NCBI RefSeq assembly: GCF_003990645.1
Contig: NZ_RYZK01000002.1
Span: forward strand, 558,001 to 622,000
From: Shimia sediminis
Lineage (GTDB): Bacteria; Pseudomonadota; Alphaproteobacteria; Rhodobacterales; Rhodobacteraceae
Direction: 5' to 3'
DNA length: 64,000 nt
A model generated the notes under the pieces. It did no database searches. It saw nothing but the letters and a program-made list of their open reading frames with translations, and had not been told where the DNA came from. Positions 18,596 through 27,538 of this stretch are shown here, in pieces (the first letter of the stretch is position 1; each line of letters opens with the position of its first letter). The position numbers and the translations under genes were made by a program.

Positions 18596-19780
18596 ATGTC
18601 TGACTCATTTCTGACCCACATTTCGCAAACCCTTCGGGAGATCGAGGCCGAGGGCCTGATGAAGCGCGAGCGCATGATCACCTCGCCTCAGGGCGGTGAG
18701 ATTCAGGTGGGTGAGCGCGATGTCATCAACCTGTGTGCCAACAACTACCTGGGTCTGGCGGACAATCCGGCGCTGATCCGGGCCGCACAGGATGCGATGG
18801 AGCCGCGCGGGTTTGGTATGGCCTCGGTCCGGTTCATCTGTGGCACGCAGGACATTCACCGCGAGCTGGAGCAAAAGCTGGCGAAGTTTCTGAACAAGGA
18901 TGACGCCATCCTGTTCGCCGCGTGTTTTGATGCGAATGGCGGTTTGTTCGAGCCGCTTTTGGGACCGGAAGACGCGATTATCTCGGACAGTCTGAACCAT
19001 GCGTCGATCATCGATGGGGTGCGTCTGTGCAAGGCAAAACGCTATCGCTACATGAACAACGACATGGCCGATCTTGAGGCGATGCTGAAACATGCGCGCG
19101 AAGAAGGTGCGCGCCATATCATGGTTGCGACCGATGGCGTGTTCAGCATGGACGGCTATCTGGCCAACCTGCCCGAAATCACCCGGCTGGCGAAAGACTA
19201 CGATGCGCTGGTGATGGTGGATGACTGCCATGCGACAGGTTTCATGGGGCCGAACGGCGCCGGTACGCCGGATCATTTTGGGGTGGATGTCGACATCCTG
19301 ACAGGGACGCTGGGCAAAGCACTTGGGGGGGCCATCGGCGGTTACATCGCCGGGCCGCAGCCAGTGATTGACCTGTTGCGGCAGCGCGCGCGGCCCTATC
19401 TGTTCTCCAATTCGCTGCCGCCAAGCATCGTGGCTGCCGGGATCGAAGCGATCCGGCTGGTCGAGGAAGGCGCCAAGGATCGGGCGCGACTGTTCGAAAA
19501 CGCGCGGCATTGGCGCGAGGGGCTGGAGGCCTTGGGCTTTGACATCCTGCCTGGCGAACATCCCATCATTCCGGTCATGCTGGGCGAGGCGCAGCTGGCA
19601 CAGGATATGGCAGCACGGCTGTTTGACGAAGGTGTCTATGTATCGGGGTTTTTCTTTCCGGTGGTGCCTCGCGGACAGGCGCGCATTCGCACGCAGATGA
19701 ATGCGGCTCTGACCCGCGACGAGTTGGACAGGGCGCTGGCGGCCTTTGGCAAGGTTGGCAAAGAGCTGGGAGTGATCTGA
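18596..19780 (+). CDS. kbl: 2-amino-3-ketobutyrate CoA ligase (glycine C-acetyltransferase)
   Basis: 394 residues, close to E. coli Kbl (398). It is an alpha-oxoamine synthase of PLP fold type I; the PLP Lys is in [13 protein letters not shown], the cofactor-binding Asp-His region is [12 protein letters not shown], and [10 protein letters not shown] marks the N-terminus. It converts 2-amino-3-ketobutyrate and CoA to glycine and acetyl-CoA, the second step of threonine breakdown. GGAGG 5 nt upstream fixes ATG 18596; the longer open frame begins inside the operator region. It overlaps tdh by one base (TGATG), so translation is coupled. Confidence 0.97.
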   Translation: MSDSFLTHISQTLREIEAEGLMKRERMITSPQGGEIQVGERDVINLCANNYLGLADNPALIRAAQDAMEPRGFGMASVRFICGTQDIHRELEQKLAKFLNKDDAILFAACFDANGGLFEPLLGPEDAIISDSLNHASIIDGVRLCKAKRYRYMNNDMADLEAMLKHAREEGARHIMVATDGVFSMDGYLANLPEITRLAKDYDALVMVDDCHATGFMGPNGAGTPDHFGVDVDILTGTLGKALGGAIGGYIAGPQPVIDLLRQRARPYLFSNSLPPSIVAAGIEAIRLVEEGAKDRARLFENARHWREGLEALGFDILPGEHPIIPVMLGEAQLAQDMAARLFDEGVYVSGFFFPVVPRGQARIRTQMNAALTRDELDRALAAFGKVGKELGVI

Positions 19781-20826
19781 TGAACAGACCCAATACGATG
19801 AAGGCGCTGGAGAAGACCCATCCACGTGAAGGGCTTTGGGCGGCACAGGCCCCGGTGCCCGAGATTGGTGAAGATGACGTCCTGATCCGCATCAACAAGA
19901 CCGGGATATGCGGCACGGACATTCACATCTGGAACTGGGATGACTGGGCCGCTGCCACGGTTCCGGTGCCGATGATTACGGGCCACGAGTTTGCCGGGGA
20001 GATCGTCGAGATCGGGCGCAATGTCACCGGGCTGGAAATTGGGCAACGGTGTTCTGGTGAAGGGCATTTGATTGAACATGACAGCCGTCAGTCTCGGGCT
20101 GGGAAGTTCCATCTAGATCCTGGCACGCGGGGGATTGGGGTGAATGAGCAGGGGGCTTTTGCCGAATACCTGCGGCTGCCCGCGTTCAATGTGGTGCCCT
20201 TGCCGGATGACATTCCCGATGAAATCGGAGCGATCCTCGATCCCTTGGGCAATGCGGTGCACACGGCGCTGAGTTTCGATCTGTTGGGCGAGGATGTGCT
20301 GATCACCGGTGCCGGACCGATTGGCATCATGGCAGCGGCCGTGGCGCGCCATGCCGGGGCGCGGAACGTGGTGATCACGGATATCAATCCTGATCGTCTG
20401 ACGCTGGCCGAGCATGTTGTGCCAACGGTACGCGCGGTTGATGTAACCCGCGAAGACCTGAATGACGTTGTTGCCGAGCTGGGGCTGACGCAGGGATTTG
20501 ACGTCGGACTTGAGATGTCAGGCAGCCAGATCGCGCTGGATCAGATGGTCGAAGCGCTGGTGATGGGCGGCAAGATTGCGTTGCTGGGCATCCCTCCGGG
20601 CAAATCTCCGGTGGATTGGAGCCGCATCGTGTTCAAGGCGATTACCATCAAGGGCGTTTACGGCCGCGAGATGTTCGAAACCTGGTACAAGATGATCGCC
20701 ATGTTGCAAAACGGGCTTGATGTCTCACGCGTGATTACCCACCAATTCAACGTGGATGATTTTGCCGAAGGATTTGCTGCGATGAAATCCGGGGCGTCGG
20801 GCAAGGTTGTGCTGAACTGGCGGTAG
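19780..20826 (+). CDS. tdh: L-threonine 3-dehydrogenase, variant lacking structural-zinc cysteines
   Basis: 348 residues. It is a medium-chain zinc dehydrogenase oxidising threonine to 2-amino-3-ketobutyrate with NAD. The catalytic zinc site is intact (GICGTDIH, Cys44; GHEFAG, His69-Glu70), as is the Rossmann motif [15 protein letters not shown]. The structural-zinc lobe, which in the family has four Cys (as in GHITCGHCRNCR...HLCRN of E. coli), reads [19 protein letters not shown] here: positions 99, 102, 105 and 113 are Glu, Ser, Ser and Asp. The rest aligns without gaps, so the fold is probably kept. It is coupled to kbl and followed by a repeat element. Confidence 0.95.
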   Translation: MNRPNTMKALEKTHPREGLWAAQAPVPEIGEDDVLIRINKTGICGTDIHIWNWDDWAAATVPVPMITGHEFAGEIVEIGRNVTGLEIGQRCSGEGHLIEHDSRQSRAGKFHLDPGTRGIGVNEQGAFAEYLRLPAFNVVPLPDDIPDEIGAILDPLGNAVHTALSFDLLGEDVLITGAGPIGIMAAAVARHAGARNVVITDINPDRLTLAEHVVPTVRAVDVTREDLNDVVAELGLTQGFDVGLEMSGSQIALDQMVEALVMGGKIALLGIPPGKSPVDWSRIVFKAITIKGVYGREMFETWYKMIAMLQNGLDVSRVITHQFNVDDFAEGFAAMKSGASGKVVLNWR

Positions 20827-20887
20827 GGGGCGCTGCCCCCATCGCGGCATGCCGCGATTCCCCCGGGATATTTTTGGCCAAAAGAAG
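20827..20887 (+). repeat. Roseobacter-type downstream repeat, copy A
   Basis: It starts one base after the tdh stop with GGGGGCGCTGCCCCC, has a second dyad around GCGGCATGCCGC, and ends CCCCCGGGATATTTTTGGCC then AAAAGAAG. Related copies follow rlmN and the DUF2064 gene. The stem-rich, post-stop placement suits a mobile terminator-like repeat. The frame that opens inside it should not be taken as the start of the next gene. Confidence 0.75.
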
Positions 20888-20896
20888 AGGTTGGGT

Positions 20897-21853
20897 GTGG
20901 CTTACAATTCGCTTTTGGAGGTGATTGGCGGGACGCCTTCCGTGTGGTTGGACCGCATGGTGCGGGCGCGTGGGCTTGAAGGGCGGATTCTGGCAAAGCT
21001 GGACTATCTGAACCCCGGATTTTCCAAGAAGGATCGGGCCGCCAAGGGAATTATCGAAGCCGCCGAGGCCAGCGGAGACCTGGCGCCTGAGCAGAGCGTA
21101 GTTGAGCTGACCAGTGGCAACATGGGCACCGGGCTGGCAATTGTTTGCGGGCTGAAAGGGTATCCCTTTGTCGCCGTGATGAGCCGGGGAAACTCGGTCG
21201 AGCGGGCGCGCATGATGGCGGCCCTGGGGGCCGAGGTGGTGTTGGTGGATCAGTTGCCCGGCTCGGTTCCGGGGCAGGTTTCCGGCGGGGATCTGGCAGA
21301 GGTCGACAAGGTGGCGCAGCGGCTTGTTGCAGAGCGTAACGCCTTTCGGGCGGATCAGTTCAACCACGCCGGCAATCCAAACGCCCATTTCGAAACAACC
21401 GCGCCAGAGTTGTGGGTGGACAGTGGCCAAACATTGACGGCTTTTGTGGATTTTGCCGGATCGTCGGGCACCTACGCCGGAACGATCCGAGGGTTGAAGG
21501 GGTTTACCCCCGACATTCGCGGTTATGTTGTTGAACCAGAAGGTGCGGCCGCACTGGCTGGTGATGCCGTCGCGCGGCCTGACCACCCGATTCAGGGTGG
21601 CGGCTATGCCATGAATGACCTCAGCTTTATGGAGGGGATCCCGGTGGATGGGTATCTGACCGTGAGTGGTGACGCCGCCAAAGAAACGACGCGCGCCCTG
21701 GCCCGGGAGGAGGGCATTTTTGCCGGGTTTTCTGCCGGGGCAAATATCGCCGCCGCGCTCGCCCTGTTGGAAGGACCAGAGCGAGGCGGCACCATTGGCG
21801 TCATTATTTGCGACAGCGGTTTGAAGTATCTGTCAACCGACCTGTTTGAGTGA
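20897..21853 (+). CDS. Cysteine synthase-like PLP-dependent enzyme
   Basis: 318 residues of the PLP fold type II family. The PLP Lys is expected in LNPGFSKKDRAAKG, equivalent to NPxxSxKDR of CysK. SGNMGTGLA is the substrate-loop SGNTG equivalent, GSSGTYAGTIRGLK binds phosphate, and DSGLKYLST matches the C-terminal SxGxRYLST of cysteine synthases. It could be O-acetylserine sulfhydrylase or a related beta-replacing lyase; the altered loop (SGNM instead of SGNT) makes the substrate uncertain. I chose GTG 20897, with AGAGG 7 nt upstream; the ATG at 20849 lies inside the repeat element and adds repeat-encoded residues. Confidence 0.85.
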   Translation: MAYNSLLEVIGGTPSVWLDRMVRARGLEGRILAKLDYLNPGFSKKDRAAKGIIEAAEASGDLAPEQSVVELTSGNMGTGLAIVCGLKGYPFVAVMSRGNSVERARMMAALGAEVVLVDQLPGSVPGQVSGGDLAEVDKVAQRLVAERNAFRADQFNHAGNPNAHFETTAPELWVDSGQTLTAFVDFAGSSGTYAGTIRGLKGFTPDIRGYVVEPEGAAALAGDAVARPDHPIQGGGYAMNDLSFMEGIPVDGYLTVSGDAAKETTRALAREEGIFAGFSAGANIAAALALLEGPERGGTIGVIICDSGLKYLSTDLFE

Positions 21854-22095
21854 CCCAACAGGCGCATAAGGCCTGAACAGGGTCGATTGCCCAAGCTCGG
21901 AAAGCAGTCGCATGACGCCGGACAAGGCCGCATCTGAACCTATGCTGCGACTGGTCGGTGCCCAATGGGCCGCGCGATGCGCGTTGTGATGTTCCCTCAT
22001 TTTTTGACCCCTGTTGGTAAGGGCCCCCACACCAACGAGCCTGCGCCGAGACTGTTACCGAAAGCTTAATCCCGACCCGGGATATTCAGAGGATT

Positions 22096-22833
22096 TTAAT
22101 AGTTGCCGGGCGTCAGGGGCTGGCGCCCCTGGTCCGTCAGCACCCAGGCCTCGCGCCCTTCTAACACGGCCGTGGTGAGAGGGCGGCCATGCCCGGCGCC
22201 GCTGTCGAGATTGATGCGGTTGCCACGGTGTTCGGGGGTTGGGCGATGCGTGTGGCCATGAACCACGAGCCACGGGTGGGGTTTGTCGTAGATAAGGAAC
22301 TCGCGCCTGATCCAGCACATGTCGTCTTCGGTCTGTTCAACAAGAGGCACGCCGGGCTTGATGCCAGCGTGTACAAACAGCAGATCACCTTGCTGGTGGT
22401 ACGCCGGAAGGCCCGCCATAAAGTCCTGATGGCTTTGCGGGATTGCGTCGCAGGCCTTGGGATGGACCTGATAGTAGCGCGAGGTTTCGTCGGTTTCGAT
22501 CCCGTAAGACGCAAGTGTCGCGCGCCCACCGATGCGATCGTTGAACCAGTCCATACCCAAAAGGATCTGCGGATCGGGACGCGGAAGGTCCTCGAGAAAG
22601 TAAGAGTACATGCGGTCGTGATTGCCACGCAAAACGGTCCAGTTGCGCCCGTTTTGTTGCCCCTTCATCAGACGATCGATCACTCCGGCGCTGTCTGGGC
22701 CTCGGTCGACAAGATCACCAAGGAAGACAACCTGCGCATCCGGGCCACCGTCACGTTCGATTTTGACCAGCGCCTCTTCCAGCATCGCGAGTTGCCCGTG
22801 AAGATCGCCGACGGCGTAGATGGGATCGGTCAT
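22096..22833 (-). CDS. PPP-family metallophosphatase
   Basis: 245 residues. The metal-binding motifs of the calcineurin-like/PPP family are all present: GDLHG (9-13), GDLVDRG near residue 39, GNHDRM near 72, and the late His residues in FVHAGI and VVHGHTHR. It resembles bacterial serine/threonine protein phosphatase 1 or diadenosine tetraphosphatase types; the substrate cannot be told. It starts 3 bp after the P450 gene ends on the same strand, so the two are probably co-transcribed. The 242 bp between it and the convergent cysteine-synthase-like gene hold no clear feature. Confidence 0.88.
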   Translation of the reverse strand: MTDPIYAVGDLHGQLAMLEEALVKIERDGGPDAQVVFLGDLVDRGPDSAGVIDRLMKGQQNGRNWTVLRGNHDRMYSYFLEDLPRPDPQILLGMDWFNDRIGGRATLASYGIETDETSRYYQVHPKACDAIPQSHQDFMAGLPAYHQQGDLLFVHAGIKPGVPLVEQTEDDMCWIRREFLIYDKPHPWLVVHGHTHRPTPEHRGNRINLDSGAGHGRPLTTAVLEGREAWVLTDQGRQPLTPGNY

Positions 22834-22836
22834 GGG

Positions 22837-24018
22837 TCAGGTCAGCCTTACTGGGAGATTAAGCGGTCCGCGGAAGGCAAAGCCATGCCAAACCACGTCA
22901 TCAGGAGTGACCAGTTCCATATTGGGGAAGCGGTCGAACAACAAGGGCAGCAAAATCTGTACCAACATCATGCGCGAGACATGGGTGCCCTGACAGAAGT
23001 GGGGGCCGGTGCCGAAGCTTTGGTGAGTCTTCTTGGGTCGGAACAGGTCGTAGCGTTCGGGGTTATCGTGGATCTCTTCGTCATGCCCGGCGCTGGCCTG
23101 AATGGTCATCACAACATGATCTTTGGGGATGGCAATGCCGCGAATCTCGGTGTCTTGGATGGCACGTCGCGAGCTGACCTGAATCGGGGCGACCCAACGG
23201 ACGCCTTCTTCGAAGGCTTCCAGAAACCACTTGGGGTCTTCTTTTACGGCGGCCACATGATCGGCATGGGTCAAAAGGCCGTAAAGGATGGTGCAGAGTG
23301 CATCGCGAGGTTCGTTGATACCACCGCCGATGGCGATCTTGACGTTGGCGCGGATCTGGCTGGTCTCGATCGGGTTTTCGGCGTTGGCCATGGCCGACAG
23401 GGCAGAAGGTCCCTGTTCCGTCAGATGGCGCTGGGTTTCGCGATCAAAAAGCGCGTTCATGTCTTCATGCGCAGCGTCAACAATGGCAAAGGGCTCATCA
23501 AGCCCGCCGAAGTTGCCCGCGCCGTTGATGAGAGATTGCGACCAGTGGATCATCTGATCATCCGTGGCGCTTTCGATGCCGAGAAGGTTGGCAAGACACC
23601 GAGCCGCATAGGGCGCGGCAAGGGCCCCAAAGAGGTCAACAACTTCGCCGCGCGGCAGCCGGGCCACATAGTCTTTTGCGATTTGTGTGTAAATCCCGGT
23701 CCAGTGGTCGCGGATATTTCGGGGCGCAAAGGCCGGGGCCATGGCGCCGCGCTCACGGGCGTGGGCGTCGCCGTCTTTTCGCATCAGTGTATGCGCCTGA
23801 AACGCCCGTTTCATCGGGGTGTTCGGGTCATCGGATGAGAACAGGGCCGGATTGTCCTTGACCGCTTTGGTGTCGGCGGCTTTGGTCAGCATGGTGCGCC
23901 CGACCGCAGGCACAAAGGCGACCGGCATCTCGGCACGAAGGCGGCGATAGATGCGGTAAGGATCACGCACAAGATCGTCCATGGTGATCGTGTCATCGGT
24001 GGGTATGGCTAGGGTCAT
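22837..24018 (-). CDS. Cytochrome P450
   Basis: 393 residues, soluble bacterial type. The heme-ligand motif FGTGPHFCQGTH places Cys342 as the thiolate, and the ExxR pair is in EEGVRWVAP. The I-helix reads IGGGINEPRDAL: the acid is present but the conserved Thr that guides oxygen protonation is Pro. ATG 24018 has GGAG upstream; the 24084 start adds residues with no ribosome site. No ferredoxin or reductase gene is next to it, so redox partners must be elsewhere. The substrate is unknown. It is transcribed with the downstream phosphatase gene. Confidence 0.92.
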   Translation of the reverse strand: MTLAIPTDDTITMDDLVRDPYRIYRRLRAEMPVAFVPAVGRTMLTKAADTKAVKDNPALFSSDDPNTPMKRAFQAHTLMRKDGDAHARERGAMAPAFAPRNIRDHWTGIYTQIAKDYVARLPRGEVVDLFGALAAPYAARCLANLLGIESATDDQMIHWSQSLINGAGNFGGLDEPFAIVDAAHEDMNALFDRETQRHLTEQGPSALSAMANAENPIETSQIRANVKIAIGGGINEPRDALCTILYGLLTHADHVAAVKEDPKWFLEAFEEGVRWVAPIQVSSRRAIQDTEIRGIAIPKDHVVMTIQASAGHDEEIHDNPERYDLFRPKKTHQSFGTGPHFCQGTHVSRMMLVQILLPLLFDRFPNMELVTPDDVVWHGFAFRGPLNLPVRLT

Positions 24019-24093
24019 GGGGGGGCTCCGGTCATGTGCCACATCGTAGACCCAGAGGCTGTCCTGTGCAAAATAAAATTTCACATGTTAACG

Positions 24094-24122
24094 AAAAACG
24101 CCGCCCCGGGTGTGGGACGGCG
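24094..24122 (-). terminator. Rho-independent terminator after serA
   Basis: On the minus strand CGCCGTCCC pairs with GGGGCGGCG (9 pairs, one G-T) and is followed by TTTTT, 25-53 bp beyond the serA stop. Confidence 0.85.
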
Positions 24123-24146
24123 TCGTGTTTGGCGGTGCAGTTCGGA

Positions 24147-25742
24147 TCAGGCGACGTCGAATTGCAGGGGCTTGATCTGACGGAACAGGCCGGTTTCAGC
24201 CAGCTTGGCGCGGGCCTCGGCGGGTACGGCTTCGTCGACGTAAAGCAGCGCAATGGCTTCGCCCCCGACGTCGGCACGTCCAAGGGTAAAGTTGGCGATG
24301 TTGACGCCGTTTTCGCCCATGGTCTGACCCAGGGCGCCGATGATGCCCGGCTCGTCTTCGTTGGTGGTGTAGAGCATGTGCGCACCGATCTCGGCATCGA
24401 TGTTGATGCCCTTGATCTGGATAAAGCGCGGTTTGCCATCCGAGAACACGGTGCCCGCAATCGAACGCTCGCGCTGTTCGGTGACCACGGTGACCTTGAT
24501 GTAGCCATCAAAAGCGCCCGACTTGTCCTGGTTGGTGGTTGAGATCTGAATGCCGCGCTCTTTCGCGACAACCGGAGCGGATACCATGTTCACATCCGGG
24601 TTGGCCTTTTTCATGATGCCCGCCACAACAGCGCAGTTCAGCGCGGCGAGGTTCATGTCGGAGACAACACCATCATAGAGAATATTGATCGCCTTGATCG
24701 GCTCGTCCGTCATCTGGCCCGAGAAGCTGCCGAGGTGATCGGCCAGCTTGATCCATGGACCCATGACCTTGGCCTCTTCGGCGGTCACCGAAGGCATGTT
24801 CAGCGCGTTTTCGACGGCACCGGTCAGCAGGTAGTTCGACATCTGGTCGGCGACCTGCAGGGCAACGTTTTCCTGTGCTTCTGTAGTGGCGGCACCAAGG
24901 TGCGGCGTGCAGACCACGTTGGGCAGGTTGAACAGCACGTTTTCCTTGGCAGGCTCTTCCGAGAACACGTCAAAGGCCGCCCCGGCAACGTGGCCGGATT
25001 GCAGCATGTCGGCCAGCGCCTCTTCGTCGACCAGACCACCGCGGGCACAGTTGATGATGCGCACGCCTTTCTTGGTCTTGGCAAGGTTCTCGCGGCTGAG
25101 AATGTTGGCCGTGGCATCCGTGAACGGCACGTGCAGGGTGATGAAATCGGCGCGAGTCAGCAGCTCGTCCAGCTCAACCTTTTCGACCTGCATCTTGTCG
25201 GCCTTTTCTTCCGAGAGGAAGGGGTCATAAGCGATGACCTTCATCTTGAGGCCGCGGGCACGGTCGCAAACGATGCCACCAATGTTACCAGCCCCAATGA
25301 CGCCAAGCGTCTTGTTGGTCAGCTCGGTGCCCATGAATTTGGACTTTTCCCATTTACCGGCGTGGGTCGAAGCGCTGGCTTCGGGGATCTGACGGGCAAC
25401 GGCGAACATCATCGCAATGGCATGTTCGGCGGTGGTGATCATGTTGCCGAACGGCGTGTTCATGACGATCACACCTTTTTTCGACGCGGCCTCTTTGTCG
25501 ACGTTGTCGGTGCCGATGCCGGCGCGACCGATGACCTTGAGATTGTCAGCTTTTTCCAGCAGTTTCGCCGTCGCCTTGGTGGCCGACCGGATCGCGAGGC
25601 CGTCATACTGGCCGATCACCTCGGCGAGCTTGTCCTTGTCCTTGCCGAGGTCAGGCATGAAATCAACGTCGATGCCGCGATCGCGGAAGATCTGAACGGC
25701 GGTTTCCGAGAGTTTGTCGGAGACGAGTACTTTGGGGGCCAT
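24147..25742 (-). CDS. serA: D-3-phosphoglycerate dehydrogenase, long (ACT-domain) form
   Basis: 531 residues, the length of type 1 SerA with an extra allosteric substrate-binding domain and a C-terminal ACT domain. The NAD site is GVIGAGNIGG, catalytic residues lie in NCARGGLVDE (Arg) and CTPHLGAAT (His), with Glu between them. The ACT domain (DEPGIIGALGQTMGENGVNIANFTLGR) normally senses serine. It makes the first committed step of serine synthesis in the cytosol. AAAAGGA upstream suits ATG 25742. It follows serC on the same strand after a 116-bp gap that holds an unusual nested inverted repeat. Confidence 0.97.
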   Translation of the reverse strand: MAPKVLVSDKLSETAVQIFRDRGIDVDFMPDLGKDKDKLAEVIGQYDGLAIRSATKATAKLLEKADNLKVIGRAGIGTDNVDKEAASKKGVIVMNTPFGNMITTAEHAIAMMFAVARQIPEASASTHAGKWEKSKFMGTELTNKTLGVIGAGNIGGIVCDRARGLKMKVIAYDPFLSEEKADKMQVEKVELDELLTRADFITLHVPFTDATANILSRENLAKTKKGVRIINCARGGLVDEEALADMLQSGHVAGAAFDVFSEEPAKENVLFNLPNVVCTPHLGAATTEAQENVALQVADQMSNYLLTGAVENALNMPSVTAEEAKVMGPWIKLADHLGSFSGQMTDEPIKAINILYDGVVSDMNLAALNCAVVAGIMKKANPDVNMVSAPVVAKERGIQISTTNQDKSGAFDGYIKVTVVTEQRERSIAGTVFSDGKPRFIQIKGINIDAEIGAHMLYTTNEDEPGIIGALGQTMGENGVNIANFTLGRADVGGEAIALLYVDEAVPAEARAKLAETGLFRQIKPLQFDVA

Positions 25743-25772
25743 GAGCTTGGTCCTTTTGAATGAATTTGGGGG

Positions 25773-25850
25773 GACAGGTCGGGACAGAAATTCTTCTAGA
25801 AGAATTTCCTTGTGGGAGAATTTTCTAGAAAATTCTCTACCCGACCTGTC
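25773..25850. repeat. Nested inverted repeat with two perfect 22-bp palindromes (serC-serA gap)
   Basis: An 11-bp outer stem, GACAGGTCGGG (25773-25783) with CCCGACCTGTC (25840-25850), encloses two back-to-back perfect 22-bp palindromes at 25787-25808 and 25816-25837. Both have a TTCTAGAA centre. As RNA or cruciform DNA it folds into a three-way junction. No T-run follows, so it is not a simple terminator. It may set the serA:serC ratio by processing or stability, or be a mobile palindromic unit. Confidence 0.85.
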
Positions 25851-25858
25851 ACGATCAT

Positions 25859-27001
25859 TTATTGCGCTGCGATTTCGGCTTCAAAGGCCCACGCCAACCA
25901 GGGCAGCATGGTCTCGATATCCGAGGTTTCGACTGTGCCGCCGCACCAAATCCGCAGACCGGCTGGGGCGTCGCGATAGGCGCCGATGTCCAGTGCGATG
26001 TTCTCGTTTTCCAGACGTTTGGCGACGGCCTTGGCAAAGGCTGCACCGTCCTGGATGCGGTCATCGGTGAATTTCAGGCATACGGAGGTGTTCGAACGGG
26101 TCGCGACATCCTCGGCGAGGTTGGCGATCCAGTCGTTGGCATCGCAAAAGTCGAACACGGCCTGTGCGTTGGCATCGGCGCGGGCGATGAGGCCCTTGAG
26201 GCCGCCAACCGAACGCGCCCAATCCAGCGCGAAGAGGTAATCTTCGACAGCCAGCATCGACGGCGTGTTGATGGTGGCGCCGGTAAAGATGCCCTCGATC
26301 AGCTTGCCGCCCTTGGTCAGGCGGAAGATTTTCGGCAGAGGCCATGCGGGGGTGTAGCTTTCCAGACGCGCGACGGCGCGCGGGCTAAGGACCAGCATAC
26401 CGTGCGCCGCTTCGCCACCCAGAACCTTTTGCCAGGAGAAGGTGGTCACATCCAGCTTGTCCCAGGGCAGGTCCATCGCGAAGGCGGCCGATGTGGCGTC
26501 GCAGATGGTCAGGCCCTCGCGGTCATCCGCGATCCAGTCAGCGTTCGGAACGCGGACGCCAGCGGTGGTGCCGTTCCACGTGAAGACGACGTCGTTGTTG
26601 CAATCGACCGAAGCGAGATCAACGATCTGGCCGTAGTCGGCGGTTTTGACCTCGGCGTCGATCTTCAGCTGTTTCACCACGTCGGTGACCCAGCCGGAGC
26701 CAAAGCTTTCCCATGCCAGCATCTCGACTTTGCGTTCGCCCAGGAGCGACCACAGCGCCATTTCAACCGCGCCGGTGTCGGACGCAGGAACGATGCCGAT
26801 CTTGTAATCAGCGGGGATGCCCAGAACCTCGCGCGTGCCTTCGATTGCGGCCTTCAGCTTGTCCTTGCCAATGGCGGCACGGTGCGAGCGGCCCAATGCG
26901 GCATTGCTGAGTTTTGTGACATCGAATGTGGGGGGTTTGGCACAGGGGCCAGAAGAAAAACGCGGGTTAGCCGGCCGCGTTGCCGGTTGCTGAGTAGCCA
27001 T
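25859..27001 (-). CDS. serC: Phosphoserine aminotransferase
   Basis: 380 residues beginning [22 protein letters not shown], the start seen in alphaproteobacterial SerC. The PLP Lys is in [17 protein letters not shown], and [13 protein letters not shown] and [11 protein letters not shown] are conserved family blocks. It makes phosphoserine from 3-phosphohydroxypyruvate and glutamate. ATG 27001 has AAGGA 8-12 nt upstream, inside the small stem of the leader RNA. A longer frame reaches into phage DNA at 27226 and is an artefact of the insertion. The gene is intact, but everything upstream of 27050 is now phage sequence, so its native promoter is 18 kb away. Confidence 0.96.
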   Translation of the reverse strand: MATQQPATRPANPRFSSGPCAKPPTFDVTKLSNAALGRSHRAAIGKDKLKAAIEGTREVLGIPADYKIGIVPASDTGAVEMALWSLLGERKVEMLAWESFGSGWVTDVVKQLKIDAEVKTADYGQIVDLASVDCNNDVVFTWNGTTAGVRVPNADWIADDREGLTICDATSAAFAMDLPWDKLDVTTFSWQKVLGGEAAHGMLVLSPRAVARLESYTPAWPLPKIFRLTKGGKLIEGIFTGATINTPSMLAVEDYLFALDWARSVGGLKGLIARADANAQAVFDFCDANDWIANLAEDVATRSNTSVCLKFTDDRIQDGAAFAKAVAKRLENENIALDIGAYRDAPAGLRIWCGGTVETSDIETMLPWLAWAFEAEIAAQ

Positions 27002-27060
27002 CAATGCTATCCTTACAGATATATGCCTCTCGTTGGGGAGAGGTGTCCCGCCGCGACACC
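27002..27060 (-). ncRNA. serC leader RNA motif, interrupted by the prophage
   Basis: Read on minus, hairpin 1 is GGTGTC-7 nt-GACACC (27060-27042), hairpin 2 is CCTCTC-CCCAAC-GAGAGG (27043-27026), and a small stem TATC-TGTAAG-GATA (27021-27008) carries the AAGG ribosome site. A serC leader motif whose last stem overlaps the ribosome binding site is known upstream of serC-serA in Alphaproteobacteria. Only hairpin 2, the ribosome-site stem and the 3' arm of hairpin 1 are host sequence; the 5' arm of hairpin 1 is phage DNA. Confidence 0.7.
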
Positions 27061-27537
27061 TATGTAAACCCAGATAAATCAGCAAGAGAAAAAGACACTT
27101 CAAATGCAGAAAACGACGCCCCGAACCAGAACGGAGCGAGAACGTGTGTTTCCGATTGGCACAAAATTGACACAACGGAAACTCGTTTTGTTCCCACCGA
27201 AAAGGGAAACGCCGCGACCTCGGCAAAGGTCAACGGCGCTATTGAATATCAAACCACTCACGGAAAGATACTCAGCAACAATACCGCAAAATGCCCTGAT
27301 ACATCAATAGCTGGGAACATCCCAAACGACATTAAACGGCTCTCGAAAGCCATTGGGTACGCCGCCTGGTTAGACACCTCGGACGCATGGATGGGCCTGC
27401 GCCCGATCCTACAAGCCCGCCTTGACCACCATCAGCTTGCCGCGCTGGCCTTTGTGGCCCTGCGCTCGCTGGGCGAGGCAGACGGCTATCGCACGGCCTC
27501 AGCGGCCCTGTTCAACACGATGGACGGGGAGGTCTAG
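27004..27537 (+). CDS. 3' part of a phage gene split by attL; hypothetical protein
   Basis: Open frame of 177 codons whose first seven codons are host DNA antisense to the serC leader. From Ala8 (27025) on it is phage-derived, starting [14 protein letters not shown]. In the circular element the same frame begins at ATG 45203 (MNL) directly after integrase with its own ribosome site, giving a 173-residue protein. Residues 25-100 are polar and low in complexity. The end ([39 protein letters not shown]) is a hydrophobic helical domain that I associate with small phage proteins of unknown role. In the prophage it has no recognisable ribosome site and is probably silent. Confidence 0.6.
   Translation: MLSLQIYASRWGEVSRRDTYVNPDKSAREKDTSNAENDAPNQNGARTCVSDWHKIDTTETRFVPTEKGNAATSAKVNGAIEYQTTHGKILSNNTAKCPDTSIAGNIPNDIKRLSKAIGYAAWLDTSDAWMGLRPILQARLDHHQLAALAFVALRSLGEADGYRTASAALFNTMDGEV
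27025..27049. repeat. attL core, 25-bp direct repeat
   Basis: Identical over 25 bp to 45212-45236 and differing on both sides (t/a before, g/a after). It contains the dyad CCTCTC-GTTGGG-GAGAGG, two inverted arms around a 6-nt spacer as expected for a tyrosine recombinase core. The integrase gene ends 6 bp before the other copy. Confidence 0.93.
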
Positions 27538-27538
27538 C

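Noticed and set aside
20849-20896. ATG 20849 as start of the cysteine-synthase-like gene
   Set aside because: It lies within the dispersed repeat, whose translation would add repeat-derived residues; GTG 20897 has a ribosome site.
27025-27049. tRNA or tmRNA 3' end as attachment site
   Set aside because: No tRNA fold or CCA-proximal sequence is present; the core is the serC leader hairpin.
27001-27226. Longer serC reading frame starting at 27226
   Set aside because: The extension is encoded by phage DNA and the leader RNA. The conserved start [15 protein letters not shown] and a ribosome site fit ATG 27001.
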